DNA of 64,000 nucleotides from Ianthella basta (GCA_964019415.1 OZ025875.1:4855306-4919305); one strand, 5' to 3'. Shown: positions 23,801 to 35,641, numbered from the stretch's first letter. A program made the numbers and translations. The notes: generated from the letters alone by a model not told the origin.

Positions 23801-26260
23801 CACGGCTGTTTCGCACAATATAAATGGCGGCAGTTTAGTTTGGGTTTGGGAACTGGCCTCGAGGTGCTGGGTATCTCCCTCGCAAGGACACGCGCAATAT
23901 ATTTTAGCCTTTTCCTCCATGATCTCTTGGACAATCACTACGTTACGGCAACGACAGGTAAGCTTGATAGTTGTTAATGTGCTTATGGGTTTAAAAGCGT
24001 TGTTCACGCCTTTTCACTTGTGATATATGGACATATACTTTCTTATGTTTAATTGCTTGTAGCGCGATTCTCCGGGTTTTCCTGAAATGATGTTATACGT
24101 TCTGGGATAGTCCAGCCATCATACAACACTGTACTGTTGAGAGTGTTCTACTGCCATTTTCCTACAACCCGTTGTAAGAGCAAATGTTTTGGTTATTATT
24201 GTGAACAGTGCAGCCATCTTTGTTGGGCTGACTGCATATCAATGCTTCTTTACAGGATGCCAGATTGCATCAGAGCAGTGTATTCTTTGAAATGCAAACT
24301 GCTGTACCATGTGGCTGAAAACTTATGTACATATAGTTACTGTTGTTATACTGATAGTACTAAAATGCAATTTCAACTATGCATCCTAGAAACACTCTGC
24401 ATGCATGCAGCGTAGCAGTGCTGCTTTTTCAAACATTGTACTGTATTGTATAAATTGTATTGAAACATGTGTGGGGATTGCACCGCAGTTGACTGCATGG
24501 AAAGTATCATTAAAATCAACATATAATGAACAATACTGTATAGCTAATGCATCTGATGTTAGTATAGGTTGCTATAGCTATATTTTGTAATATAATTTTT
24601 TATCTTGTCCTTCCTTAGCTCCTTAGCTTATACCTGGTTACAACACTTCCTTTCACAAACACCCAATCAGAGCCAGATAGATATGTTGGGGGGATGTCCT
24701 CTGCAGCTGTTTCCACCCCCGGTCCCCATTCCTCTTTATACAGGTAATTGTCATTGTCAACTGGCTCATCGGGCATGCATTCAAATCCTGTTCAGCATGT
24801 GACTTCAACTTCATCACGCACCGTTGAAGAGATGCATCTTCTGCTTAGGGTGAGCTAGAACAGTTTCTCCTGTCGCTGGCGAACAAAAGTGTTGCTAAGG
24901 TGGGGACACCAGACCCCAGCAGAAGATTCCCATAGGACCTTGAGAAGCTTCCAGCTGGTCTAAAGATGCCCGCAAACCATTTGAAGGATGAGTAAAGTAA
25001 ATTGGGGGCTTGGAACAAGATAGGGTGACCTAAACAGGGCACCACTGTTTGCCTGTATGCGAAGGAACACCCAGTCTGGTGTCACATTGACATGTACACC
25101 TGCGCTAAATACATGCAAACACAGAAGCTGTTCCCTCACTTACAAGCAATAGGCGGCGCATCATGTTGAGAAACCCTGTTACATTAGGAACCTCCCACTT
25201 TACCTTACATTTAATGCCCTGTGCCTGTGCTCCACTGCTTTCACACCCTACAGTACATGCAGCAATTACAATGGAACGAAATCCATGTTGCTGTTGCCAT
25301 AACAGTGCAACATGCATGAGTGACTCAGTGAACAGTACTTCCACGGTCACTTAGAGTAACCTTGTCATTGATATGACACTTAGTCTCATTTGGCACAACC
25401 AGAAAGACTACCCAAACTAGCATCATTTGGGTCAGGGCAAGGATGAGCATGTGTTCTACTTGCAAATGACTGAGAAGCATGCATCAGGGCAACTACAAAC
25501 ATCTTGTCAGGGTAACTACTAGAAGTCAAGAGGTGATAAACATATAATTATATTGATAGTGACTGCTATCATCTCCTTTTTCAACAAGTATTTCTAGTTA
25601 TCATTAGATGACACTAGTTATCACCGGGTGATAACTAAGTTATCGCTAGGTGATAACTACTTTAGCATACTTTATTGTAAGATTCCTTTGATGTTACCAT
25701 CCACATCCAATCAGTCCAATAAATCCATAGATATCATATAAATTTGGCCACATGGTACAGCAGTTTGCATTTCAAAGAATGCACTGCTCTGATGCAATCT
25801 GGCATCCTGTAAAGAAGCATTGATATGCAGTCAGCCCAACAAAGATGGCTGCACTGTTCACAATAATAACCAAAACATTTGCTCTTACAACGGGTTGTAG
25901 GAAAATGGCAGTAGAACACTCTCAACAGTACAGTGTTGTATGATGGCTGGACTATCCCAGAACGTATAACATCATTTCGGGAAAACCCGGAGAATCGCGC
26001 TACAAGCAATTAAACATAAGAAAGTATATGTCCATATATCACAAGTGAAAAGGCGTGAACAACGCTTTTAAACCCATAAGCACATTAACAACTATCAAGC
26101 TTACCTGTCGTTGCCGTAACGTAGTGATTGTCCAAGAGATCACGGAGAAAAAGGCTAAAAACAAGGCCGTCCTTCCGAATACGCCAACTGTTGGATTCCC
26201 GTTTCCAATTTACTCGCAAAAACTAAGCTGCCGCCTCGAAACAGCCGTGCTGGAACGCAA
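23800..26260. repeat. Large foldback: inverted repeat with ~0.5 kb arms
   Basis: The segment 23,800-24,316 is repeated in reverse complement at 25,747-26,258. The inner ~330 nt of each arm is almost identical (for example GCAAACTGCTGTACCATGTGG against its complement at the inner edge). The outer part is more diverged, with replaced stretches. The spacer 24,317-25,746 is about 1.4 kb. Both arms carry the same short ORF-like stretch (CFGYYCEQCSHLCWADC), probably not a gene. Outer flanks carry the TGTAGGGATGG-type repeat. It reads as a recent long-TIR DNA transposon or inverted duplication. Confidence 0.75.
24317..25746. other. Spacer of the foldback
   Basis: No transposase or host gene recognised. 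It includes a locally repetitive stretch at 25,560-25,670 with several direct and inverted copies of AGGTGATAAC / GTTATCAC. Confidence 0.5.
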
Positions 26261-26925
26261 GCGAACGTGGTCTGTCAGCGAGAAAATGACACTCGAAAAC
26301 ATGCATTTTCGTCTTCATATTCTTCATATGTGTAGGACTATAAGGTGCGACATTCTTGCATGTAGGGACCATGATTAATGCTCTACTGTGTAACAGCCTT
26401 TACTTCTTTCTGTACTTTTTGTGCCATCCCTACAGGGACTGGTACAGGGACAGGGTACCTGCTATTTTTGTAGAAAATTTTTATTATTTCTAGTTCTTCT
26501 TCTTCTTCATATTCTTCTTCGCCAGCTGTAACTGACGAACAGAATTAGATATCGAACTAGTTCGTACGCGAAACTACTGAAAATTAACCGAGCTGTATTC
26601 TTTCGGAGTATAGGCATTGAAAGCGTATTGTTCACACATTGGGGTTACCGAGTCTTTCGGGAAACGTTGCTACGCGCAAGACGCCATTTTATGTCTGAGC
26701 CATCATCAAAGTGAGGTCAAATGTTCAAAGCAATGAGAACTGTGTGAGGTTGTGAGGTGTGACAATCACTGTCTACAGTGGTCAGTACATTGTGTGCTGG
26801 AGGAACGGCGCCTCTGGTTCATGTAGACGGCTGGCACGCGAGACTATACGGCACCCTTCTCGTGCTCACTAAACATCATCCCGCCGAAACAGAGGAGTCG
26901 GGTCCGAGGAGGCCGTCTTGTCGGG

Positions 26926-26934
26926 TATATAAAG
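26926..26934 (+). promoter_or_regulatory. TATA box of the Speedy-like gene
   Basis: TATATAAAG in a GC-richer stretch, 59 bp upstream of the first ATG at 26,993. The spacing leaves room for a start site about 30 bp downstream and a very short 5' UTR. Confidence 0.65.
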
Positions 26935-26992
26935 CACAGGGAGATGGACGACATGGTTGCAGTCAGTGCGAGTGTGTGTTGGAAAAGTGGAC

Positions 26993-28670
26993 ATGATGTT
27001 GGTCAGCAGTTTCAATGTGTCCGAGCCTCTTTCGAAGCGCTCTCGGTGCGTGTCAGCGGACGAGAACGATGCCACCGCAGCGCTGCGGCTGTATTCCTGC
27101 AGGTAAAGCTGACGGAGCACGGAAGACACACACGGTTATGTAAGGATCGCGCAGTTGTTGCATGTTGCACGGAGCACTCACCGGTGTGCTTTGTCAAAAC
27201 GCGCCGTCTGCCTTTATCTCCTCCAGACTTCAGCAGTCGTTGGTTCCTCAAACATGTGGGGCGAGAGGAGGAGAACCCAAGGAGAAGCATGTTGGATCGT
27301 ACTTGGCTGCGTTCTTCCGTTTGTTGGGTGAGTCTGCAATTCACGGATACAATGCTAACAGTGTGTGCTTGCGAGAGCAATCTGCGCAAATTTTGATGGC
27401 TATTATTCCATTTCTGCAGAAGATGACCTAGTCCAGAATTTCTTGTGGATTGACAGTTGTGCTAAAATTGCTGACAAAGTAAGTCCATGTGTTAGCATGT
27501 CCTGACCTGTGAGTGCACTGTGGTCATACATGGCAGCATACCACCTCCTCCATGGGCTCATGTCTCTCTGTTTCTCCCTCCACAGTACCTGCTTGCTATG
27601 GTGTATGTGTACTTCAGAAGGGCCAACCTGACACTGGATCAGTACACCAGAGTCAACTTCTTTGCAGCACTGTAAGTGGAAATGGTGAATGGGATGAAGA
27701 GCCCACAACACACATGTGCACACAGAGTACAGCACTGTTTGTCAATGTGTGTCATTATTTGATGCTATAATTATCAGATTATACGAGCATGCAGCTATGT
27801 ATGTGTACAAGCTGTGACCCACTTGGTCATGTTGTGTGTGTGTAGGTACCTTGCCAATGACATGGAGGAAGATGTAGAAGAAGAGAAGTATGAGATCTTC
27901 CCATGGGCTCTCGGCCTTCATTGGAGGACATTGTTCCCCTCCTTCCTAGCTCTCCGTGACCAGCTCTGGAAGAAGATGGATTACAGGGCAGTCGTCAGTC
28001 GCAGAACATGTGAAGAGGTTTGTGCAGAGAGGGATATCAGAGAGAGTAGTATGGTGTTGCTATGTGTGTTGTGTGAGCAGCTATGCATGTAGAGATGGCT
28101 TTTGTGTGAGTTAGTAACTGTTTCCATTCATGCTTGAGCTTCACATACATACAGTTGTTACTCCACCTCATTATGTATCCCTCAACATAGGTATTTAGGT
28201 TACTCCCTACTCACCCTGCCTGGTCCCGTGAGCGTAACCCTCACCACGGAGGTGCCCACAGAAACTACACACCGACTATCCCTACCTACGGCCGTTTGTC
28301 TCCAACCGAGTGCAGTGACTGCGACAACCTGCGAGCAGAAGGGAACAAGGCGGCATGTGCAACTGTTGAAAGAGACCTACTTGCGGAGCCAAGTGTGATG
28401 CCAGTTGACTGTGGACTGCTCCACAAAGCTGAGGACAGGAACATGGCAGCCACAATGGAATACATCCTGTGTCAGGAGGTGACAATCGATGTCATTCCTG
28501 ATTTTGACTTGTTGGATGAGATTGACTGCCAAACAAGCAAGTGGACGCAATCGTGTGAGTGGTTCACTGACACAGATATGTCTAAGCCAAGCAAATGTGT
28601 CCCTTCATCACTGAACCCTTCATTCCATCTCTGCAGTTCCCATCTTTGCAAGTGCTTTGGACTTGCCTGA
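26993..28670 (+). CDS. SPDYA: Speedy/RINGO family CDK activator
   Basis: Speedy/RINGO proteins bind and activate CDK1/CDK2 without a cyclin and act in meiosis and the G1/S and G2/M steps. Six exons: 26993-27102, 27227-27327, 27420-27478, 27586-27671, 27846-28017 and 28191-28670 (TGA). All are GT-AG and in phase, 336 codons in total. The Ringo core is unmistakable: [20 protein letters not shown], then [19 protein letters not shown], then [40 protein letters not shown] and [12 protein letters not shown], ending in the region with [19 protein letters not shown]. The acidic EEDVEEE loop is the CDK-contact signature. The start is the first of two tandem ATGs just below a TATA box. The C-terminal ~100 residues are Cys-rich and acidic and not recognised. 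No second gene is linked to it. Confidence 0.92.
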
Positions 28671-29067
28671 AGAATGATGAACTGACATTCCATTTCTGTG
28701 TTTGAGCATTCCGTTTAAGCACATCTGAATGGATTATTTATATTTTATTGTACATGTCACCTCTGTTTATATTGCCCTTTAACTTATTCTGAGACATAAT
28801 TGTCTTTTGTCACATGAAACAGTGCCCACTGCATGTGTGTGTTCCCTTTGCCCCCTGTACATATTTTCATCCTCTTTGTTGAATTTGATCAATTGTGGCA
28901 TTTGTTGTACTGACCTTGCATGATGACAAAAATGTTCTCATTTAATAGAGAATTAATGCATCAATTGAGAGGTTCAGGTCATGTGTGATTCTCCAGTCTG
29001 TATCCAGTAGCACATCATGGGAATGTATGTTATGCAGCACTGAACTGTTATATGCACACATTGCCCT
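28671..29067. other. 3' flank of the Speedy-like gene
   Basis: AT-rich sequence that should contain the 3' UTR. No canonical AATAAA was noted close to the stop. Confidence 0.4.
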
Positions 29068-29300
29068 ATCAGAGAGTATGATAGTACTCTCTATGTAGGG
29101 ATGGTACAGGGTGTTTCGAATTCACAATACATTGGTATAGGGACGAAATGACGAAAAGCATCGAAAACTGCCAAAACGAGGCTTCGTAGGGCTAAATACG
29201 AAATATTCATACACTAAACTGACCTGGAAGGCAAGCAAACGTGGTCTGTTGGCGAGAAAATGACACTTGAAAACATCCATTTTCGTCTCCATATTCTTCA
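29068..29300. repeat. Third copy of the 23.4-23.8 kb repeat unit
   Basis: Same order of motifs as at 23,640: AGAGAGTATGATAGTACTCT, GTAGGGATGGTACAGGGTG, then the CGAAATATTCATACACTAAA stretch and the CATTTTCGTCT module. It directly abuts the palindromic MITE that follows. Confidence 0.7.
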
Positions 29301-29563
29301 CTAGAAATAATAAAAATTTTCTACAAAAATTGTAAGGATGTAGGGATGGCATAATAAGGACAGAAACAAGTAAAGGCTGTTACACAGTGGAGCATTAACC
29401 ATGGTCCCTACATGCAAGAATGTTGCACCTTATAGTCTTACATCCTTGAATGTAGGGACGATGGTTAATGCTCCACTGTGTAACAGCCTTTACTTGTTTC
29501 TGTCCTTTTTATGCCATCCCTACATCCTTACAATTTTTGTAGAAAATTTTTATTATTTCTAGT
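29301..29563. repeat. Palindromic MITE, ~263 bp
   Basis: Starts CTAGAAATAATAAAAATTTT and ends in the exact reverse complement AAAATTTTTATTATTTCTAG. The arms match nearly base for base for ~120 nt, including GTAGGGATGGCATAA against its complement, around a short centre. A half copy is at about 26,300-26,500, next to the foldback right arm. This marks a dispersed non-autonomous family. Confidence 0.8.
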
Positions 29564-29639
29564 CTTATATATAGGAGGTCTAGTGCGTCCTGTATATACA
29601 GGGGTCCAATGCATGCTTCCTATGCGCCCTTTACGCTTT

Positions 29640-30193
29640 TCGTAGATTCAAGATGGCGGACAGTCGGTTCATCATTGGATTTCGCGTGCTCCTCGGCAGC
29701 AGCTTATTCGCGTAGGCCACTCCTTTTAGATCGAGTTGCAGCACATCCTGTGACGGCTGGAAACGTTTCGTCTCGATTCGTTGACCATCGCGGGAGGAGT
29801 TCGTGACCAACTGGATTGATCTTTCAATTGGTAGCTAGCTACGTAGCTCTCAACAGGAAATCCTCTATGCTGTAATCCTTCTGTCAATGAATTGGAGAAA
29901 GGGATCAGAGAAGGCACAGAGAATGGCAGAGGAGAAGGAGGAGCAAAATGAGAGCTCACAGCTGACTAGATTGCCTGAGGATGGTGAGGAAGAAGATAAA
30001 ATGTTGACAACAACAAAGGAATGAATGGACAAGTATTTAGCTGTATGTCAAGCACATTGTCCATACAAGAGAGTGCAGAACACCAAGAAGATGACGGCAA
30101 GCAGGTGGATGAAGAAGAAGATGCAGTACCTCTCATTTCCCTGCCAACTGGTAACTCCAGTGAGAAAGTGGTCTGTGATGAGCAGAACTCTTG
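29640..30193 (+). pseudogene. Acidic ORF remnant, function unknown (5' part)
   Basis: 29,646 begins a GC-rich AAGATGGCGG start-like context. From about 29,887 there are Glu-rich frames (MAEEKEEQNESSQL) and, in another frame, EDDGKQVDEEEDAVPLISLP up to 30,190. The frames do not connect cleanly. I do not recognise the protein. It could be a decayed gene or a transposon ORF cut by the palindrome that follows. Confidence 0.3.
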
Positions 30194-30195
30194 CT

Positions 30196-30399
30196 AATAC
30201 CAGCTTCACAACAGGGTTGAAAACCTTGCCGTCATTTCGACCAGATGCTCTGGTATTCTTCAGGGCAAAGATGATCTTCGCCCTGAAGAATACCAGAGCA
30301 TCTGGTCGAAACGACGGCAAGGTTTTCAACCCTGTTGTGAAGCTGGTATTAGAGAACCAACCCTTTCTGACACCTGAGCCAGCTGAGAAGCCCTCACTT
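30196..30399. mobile_element. 204-bp palindromic insertion with 13-bp target duplication
   Basis: Flanked by direct copies of CAGAACTCTTGCT at 30,183-30,195 and 30,400-30,412. The body has inverted arms from AATACCAGCTTCACAACAGG to CCTGTTGTGAAGCTGGTATT, plus a ~45-nt tail with no inverted partner. Both arms, read outward, show a hammerhead-like order: CTGAAGA, a CCAGA/TCTGG stem, CGAAA (CGAAACG on the right arm), with GCC and GGC able to pair as stem I. The 13-bp duplication is the same length as at the Penelope-like elements at 34.4 and 38.1 kb. Confidence 0.72.
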
Positions 30400-30401
30400 C
30401 A

Positions 30402-30610
30402 GAACTCTTGCTATTGTAACAAATGGCCTGACTCCAAACCACCATGACCACATTCCTGGTGTGAGTGGATTTGACTTGGATGTTGAACCCCAATGCAATG
30501 ACTGTCTACTTCTCCTATCAGAGGGAGAGGAGGGAGAGTCTGATTGTGATGATAGTCAGACAGAAAGTGACAGTGACCGTAAGACTGATATCAATAAGTC
30601 AGTAAATTTC
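30402..30610 (+). pseudogene. Acidic ORF remnant, continuation after the palindrome
   Basis: Open frame with NHHDHIPGVSGFDLDVEPQC and then an acidic Ser/Asp/Glu stretch (SEGEEGESDCDDSQTESDSD). It probably belonged with the acidic frames before 30,193, since the palindrome interrupts them at its target duplication. Not recognised. Confidence 0.3.
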
Positions 30611-30689
30611 ACCAATACATACCTCTGCAGCTATGTCAGTGTGACCAATCTCCCCACTGACGGTCGTCCTACGGATAGCCACACTGTTG

Positions 30690-31960
30690 GCCATGACTGT
30701 TGTGCTTGCAGTGGCAGTGACAGTTAGCCAGGTGTCATCTACCAATCCAACCTAGGTATATGTAACACTGAGAACACCATGTTCACCCTTAATGTTACTA
30801 CCAATGTCACAAATACTAGTGCACAGCCAGCATGCACTATACTTTACATACTGGGCTCCCTGGAAAGTAGTCTATTATGGCTAAGTGGAGTTCCAGTATA
30901 ATAATGAATGAAATGAAACAGTAAATGCATGCACGTTGTACACTTGTACACAGTGTATATATATCATGTGGCTTCTCTCATCATGCAATCATGCTCATAC
31001 AATTTTGTACTATTAATTATTACTAATTGCTATCATTTGTATAATCATAGTTTTTACAATGACAGGCCCTGCAATATGGCAATTGAGAGTCCGTCAAGCT
31101 CAATATGGTGCCTGTTTATGTAGCTAAAATGCACCATGAAGATCGTGCATGGTGGTACCAGTGGATGAGAAAGGACCCGGGATCCAAAGGAACTGCATTG
31201 TCAGATCTACGTATAAATTTATAGATAGAGCATTTCTGTGGACAAATTGGTCCTGAAATCACCTTTAAGGCTTATACACGTAATATTATCGCCTTGGGTG
31301 CCTCTACAGTTACGGTGTAGGTTAAGGTAGGTCTCCCTCTCCCTCCTCCCCTCCGAGCCGCGTCCCTCCTCCTCATTTTGCATCAGCATCGATCTCGCAT
31401 CTTACCCCGCGACTTGGCCTGGTGGGTTGTGGATCTCGTTGTCGGGCCAGCTCCGAGCCATGAGACTGAAGTATGGCTCTTGTTCCTGTAATTACCATAC
31501 AACTCCAGGCAAACCTTTAGTTACTACTATAGGGGGGCAGTATAATGAGGCGAGTGAAAGTCGGAAAGCCTCGTAAATGCCAGGGGGAGCACGGTTGTCG
31601 GTTTCCGTATGAACCTTGGTCTAATGACGGCTTGCTGCCAGGCAGACAGCACACAGGCAGTTCAGTAAGCCTCTATCCACCTCAAGGTGGATCAGAGAAA
31701 CTACTGTTACTGAATGTTCTGGTCACATTGGCAGTGCAGACAGATTGGATGCTGTGTCCATTGGGTATGGAACTATTGCAAGAAATGGTTGAAGGGGCGT
31801 TGTACTAGTACTCTCCTGTACCTGAGGGGAGAGTGGAGTGCAACCTGAGGTCGGCCGCAGGTTGGGTCAGCCTAGTATGCCCAGAGAAATGTCAGTTGTG
31901 ACAGTCATGAGACTGATTCCTCCCAGTCTGCTCAAATGACAGAGGAGAATGTGTATGAGA
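30690..31960. other. Intergenic, mostly unrecognised
   Basis: 30,690-30,845 is the diverged copy of 22,955-23,105. An 87-codon frame at 31,545-31,808 (Cys-containing start, then hydrophobic end) has no family I recognise and no clear splice context. Confidence 0.35.
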
Positions 31961-31989
31961 AGGGATGCAAATAGGAGTTTGTAGCTCCT

Positions 31990-32125
31990 GTGCAGCCACC
32001 CTGGTGTGTGTGAAAAGCACAGTCCCCACTGGAGTGTTTATGATTGGCACAGGTTACTGTAGAGCCACGCTGGTGTTTGTGACAAGCGCAGTCCCCACTG
32101 GAGTGTTTATGAGTTGCACATATGA
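31990..32125. repeat. Two-copy tandem repeat, period ~71 bp
   Basis: The phrase GCCACCCTGGTGTGTGTGA...AGTCCCCACTGGAGTGTTTA recurs as GCCACGCTGGTGTTTGTGA...AGTCCCCACTGGAGTGTTTA about 71 bp later. Confidence 0.7.
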
Positions 32126-33300
32126 TCCTGAGCACCAGGTAGTGCCAAGGAGGTAGCAGGCCACTGCCTCCATCGTGTCCTTGGTGACTCAGTGAAAGAG
32201 TGGTCCTGGTCCATTGTTGGTTCTTGCCAGCAGCAGCATGCTGGTCTCAAAGATGAAACAATGAGTGTTGAGGTATCAATGCTCTTCATTGTTAAACTGT
32301 GAATGGCTCAGTAATTCAGTCATACCTTGTTTGATGGTACCTACTACTTGGTTGACTGTGGTAATGCTAGAGCTATTAAGAATGGTTGGCTGGTTAACAC
32401 ACATGGTGGTGATTCTAGAAGGGAGCCTGAGAAATATGGCTACCATATCCAAGGGAGGCAGCAAATGATTGTCGGTTCAATTCTGGTATTTGAGTATGGC
32501 TTTGGAGGAGAGTAGCTAACTGCTATGATCCAGTGAAATCAAGCCTGGGTGATGTTTACATTCAGGAGGTCACAGAACTGATGGCTACATGTAACCAACT
32601 GTCCATCCATCCCTACGTTGGCAGCCAATGCATTGCGTTAGAGCTCAAATGGATTTAAGGCTAGATCAATCATCTCAAAGGTATTTTTATCTAAGTTAGT
32701 GGTCAGCTACCACAAGGGATGTGGTAGATTACTTCTGCTCTAACCTGTCTTGTGACTGTGCTAAGTGCTGATCTGATTCTGACTACCTCCACTGCACAGC
32801 CAACATATCTTCGTGCTCTCCTGGCAGCAAGACAGCTAATCGCTGTTACACGTGATAGTTAATCGTCCCATAGCGAATGGTGGCGGTGCAGGGTTCTGAC
32901 CAGCTGTAACTTGCGCTGATGGTCTTTCCTTAGCCATGGAGCAAATTATCTTTCTGGCACATGCGGCTGGTGTGAATGGTGCGTGTGCTGCCCTGGGCCC
33001 ACTGTGCACTAGTGGTCTTTTTCTATCACCAACTGGCGCAGATACTCTACTGGCACAGGTGGTGGCTGTGATATTGTAACTTGCACTGTGTGGTGGTGGC
33101 AGCATATACTGAATGTATGTTTTGTAACTTGCGCTGTGGCGATGGTGGTGGTGTATGCTTTGGTTGGATAGTTGTAAGCAGGTGTACATGTGGGTGATGC
33201 TCTGCTCCTGCATAAATGACAAATGCCTACAAATTGGTGCCAATATGTGATTGTTCGGAACATCTCCGCCATCTTGCAACTAATTAAGCAATCCTGCTAA
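32126..33300. repeat. Dispersed repeat region related to 22.67-23.1 kb
   Basis: 32,790-32,815 (CTCCACTGCACAGCCAACA) resembles the end of the 22,955-23,105 unit. 32,880-33,075 is the inverted counterpart of 22,670-22,860. Around 33,060-33,160 the motif TTGTAACTTGC is repeated. No gene recognised. Confidence 0.5.
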
Positions 33301-34394
33301 TGACATGCACAAATGGATCATCTAATTATGTCCACTAAGTGTCAGGACTTGGCAGGCACGGTTGGTGAGCTGTACAGCACACCTCACTTATATATGTTGG
33401 CCATTTTGAAACTATTTATTCCCACTAATAACATAGGTAGACAGGCCACTTGGCCACATATAGCACATGTTCATGAGGGCCGCCAATTCCCCAGGACTTT
33501 ATATTATTTATTTACTTAACTATTCCCAATGACATTCATTTTTGCATGTAGGTGCACCCTAATGCACCAGTTATTAATTGCTCTAGACATTAGCCTGCAT
33601 GAATTCTTTTGGGATTTTAGCATGTTTCTATCATTTATTATCATGAAATTATAACTTTATCTTTATTTTATTAATATCATATTATTTACTTTGGATTAGT
33701 GGTGTATATTGTCGCATCACCGAGTAGACAACGCAGGCCATCCATCACCATTTAGGTGATTGCAGCTGCACTGCCTGGGTACAGCACTGATCTTGTTTGG
33801 TATTGCACTGACGTTGGCCACTGTCATGCACTTGCATGCACATATATACGTATATAGCTACGTACACCTACACCATGTTAAAAGTATTGCGTGGTCCTGT
33901 TTTTTCTTAGCCAATAAGGCAGTGCTGAAGCCAAGCAAGTTTTCTGGGCAATAGCTTACTTCGCGATAGAGAGTTTTTTAACTCGAAATACTTGTTTCAG
34001 CACTGGTGTGCCTTGGGATAAGTAGTGAAAGGTCCAATTTTGAAGACTAAAGCATGTTTGGTTCGGTAAATAGAAGCATCCAAAATTGTTTTTTCCCATA
34101 CATTTAATATCATATGGACCTTAATTTTTGCGGTACTAAATTTTGCAGTTTTCATAGAACATGTAGCTGCTAGTTAAGGCCATGGAGGATGATGGCCGGA
34201 TAAGGTGAGGATGTAGTAAACAGATCAAGGTGTAGTCCTGATGAACTTACTGTTACAACAACGCTCTTTATATACACAATAGACGTTGTGATGGAACTGA
34301 AAAGGATCAGTCAAAGGGTGGTGTAAGGAAACAGGGCAGGAGTCAACAGAATTGAGTAGTGTCAAGTCCTAGGTGAACTGTGATGTGCAGACAT
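33301..34394. other. Intergenic, nothing recognised
   Basis: AT-rich sequence; no ORF, RNA gene or repeat that I can support. Confidence 0.5.
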
Positions 34395-34510
34395 AAAGTC
34401 ACTTGAAAATCTCTTTGTGGCCAGGTGTACTCATGTTTCCAATTTAAAGCAAGAACTCCACTAACCGGGGATTGGGACAGATGCCACTTGTCAGTTAATT
34501 AACCAAATGT

Positions 34511-34537
34511 TTTCACCTGATCTGGGGTCTTCATCAG
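34511..34537 (-). ncRNA. Hammerhead-like ribozyme core, left end of Penelope element 2
   Basis: On the minus strand: CTGATGA, a short stem II (ACC...GGT), then GAAAAC, then ATTTGG. CTGATGA and GAAA are the conserved core of hammerhead ribozymes, known from Penelope-like retroelements. Stem II is weak here, so activity is doubtful. Confidence 0.5.
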
Positions 34538-35613
34538 TGGTAGCATAGTACAAGGCAAGGTGACATATACAGACAGATGGGAGGGGCAGGTGGGACAAAC
34601 GTGGGCTGGTAGACTGTAACCATGTGGGCAGGAAATAAAATGTGTGAGTGGTCACATGGGTTCTAAGCAGTACTCTGAATAAAATTAAAAGGGGATGGTG
34701 TGTGTGCAAGGGGGTAAACATAACACCAGAGTCAATGAGCGATCGATGTGTAGGAGGATCTTGGAGAAGTGTCCCAGACAGGGATACTGAGAAAAGGCAG
34801 ATCACTGGAGCCCTGAGTAACAATGGCTATTCCATGGGACTGGTGAGAAGGCACTGGCACCCCACGCCCCACTCTGCCCCAGGCCCTGAACCAGACACAC
34901 CAAAGGCCATGATAGTCATCCCTTACAGCTGGCACCTGTCAGAGTCCATCCGGTGGATCCTGGCCCTGTCAGAGATCCACACCTGCAACAGACCACATCT
35001 CACCCTGAGGCAGGCACTGCTCAATCTGAAAGACCATGTACCCTTACAGCAAAGAGCAGGGGTGATCTATAGGATCCCTGCAATGCCTGTCCCAGGGTGT
35101 ATATAGGCCAAACAAGCAGAAGCCTGGCTTACCGGCTGAGGAAACACAGACAGGCTTTAACGAGTGGACCTGGCGCAATCAGCAGTGGCTAAACATGCTG
35201 CACAGGAGTCGCATGCCATTGACTGGGAGGGCGGATTTCCAGCAGCAATTTCACCAGAGATGCCTATTGGAGTCGTGGCACGTTCGTTTGTAGATGAGTA
35301 CGATGAACAGAGATGAAGGCAACCTTTCACAGGTGTGCAACCTCCTCGTCCACCAACCCTGTTACTCAAAGTAACCGCCCTTGCTAATCCAAGGTCCTCT
35401 TACACATCGATCGCTCATTGACTAGTGTCATGTTTACCCCCTTGCACACACACCATCCCCTTTTAATTTTATTCAGTGTACTGCTTAGAACCCATGTGAC
35501 CACTCACACATTTTATTTCCTGCCCACATGGTTACTTTCTACCAGCCCACGTTTGTCCCATCTGCCCCTCCCATCTGTCTGTATAAGTCACCTTGCCTTG
35601 TACTATGTTACCA

Positions 35614-35641
35614 CTGATGAAGACCCAAGATCGGGTCAAAA
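35614..35641 (+). ncRNA. Hammerhead-like ribozyme core, right end of Penelope element 2
   Basis: CTGATGA followed by a perfect GACCC/GGGTC stem II, then AAAACG where GAAACG is expected, then TTTGG. The core guanine is changed, so it is probably inactive. Confidence 0.5.

Noticed and set aside
24137-24415. 92-codon Cys-rich frame, repeated at 25,734-26,009
   Set aside because: Both copies lie in foldback arms; similarity comes from recent duplication and I see no family or splice context.
26778-27431. Overlapping frames of 72-150 codons around the Speedy start
   Set aside because: Only the spliced frame 26,993-27,102 plus 27,227-27,327 joins the Ringo core in phase.
31545-31808. 87-codon plus-strand frame
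   Set aside because: No recognised family, no splice support, set in repeat-rich DNA.
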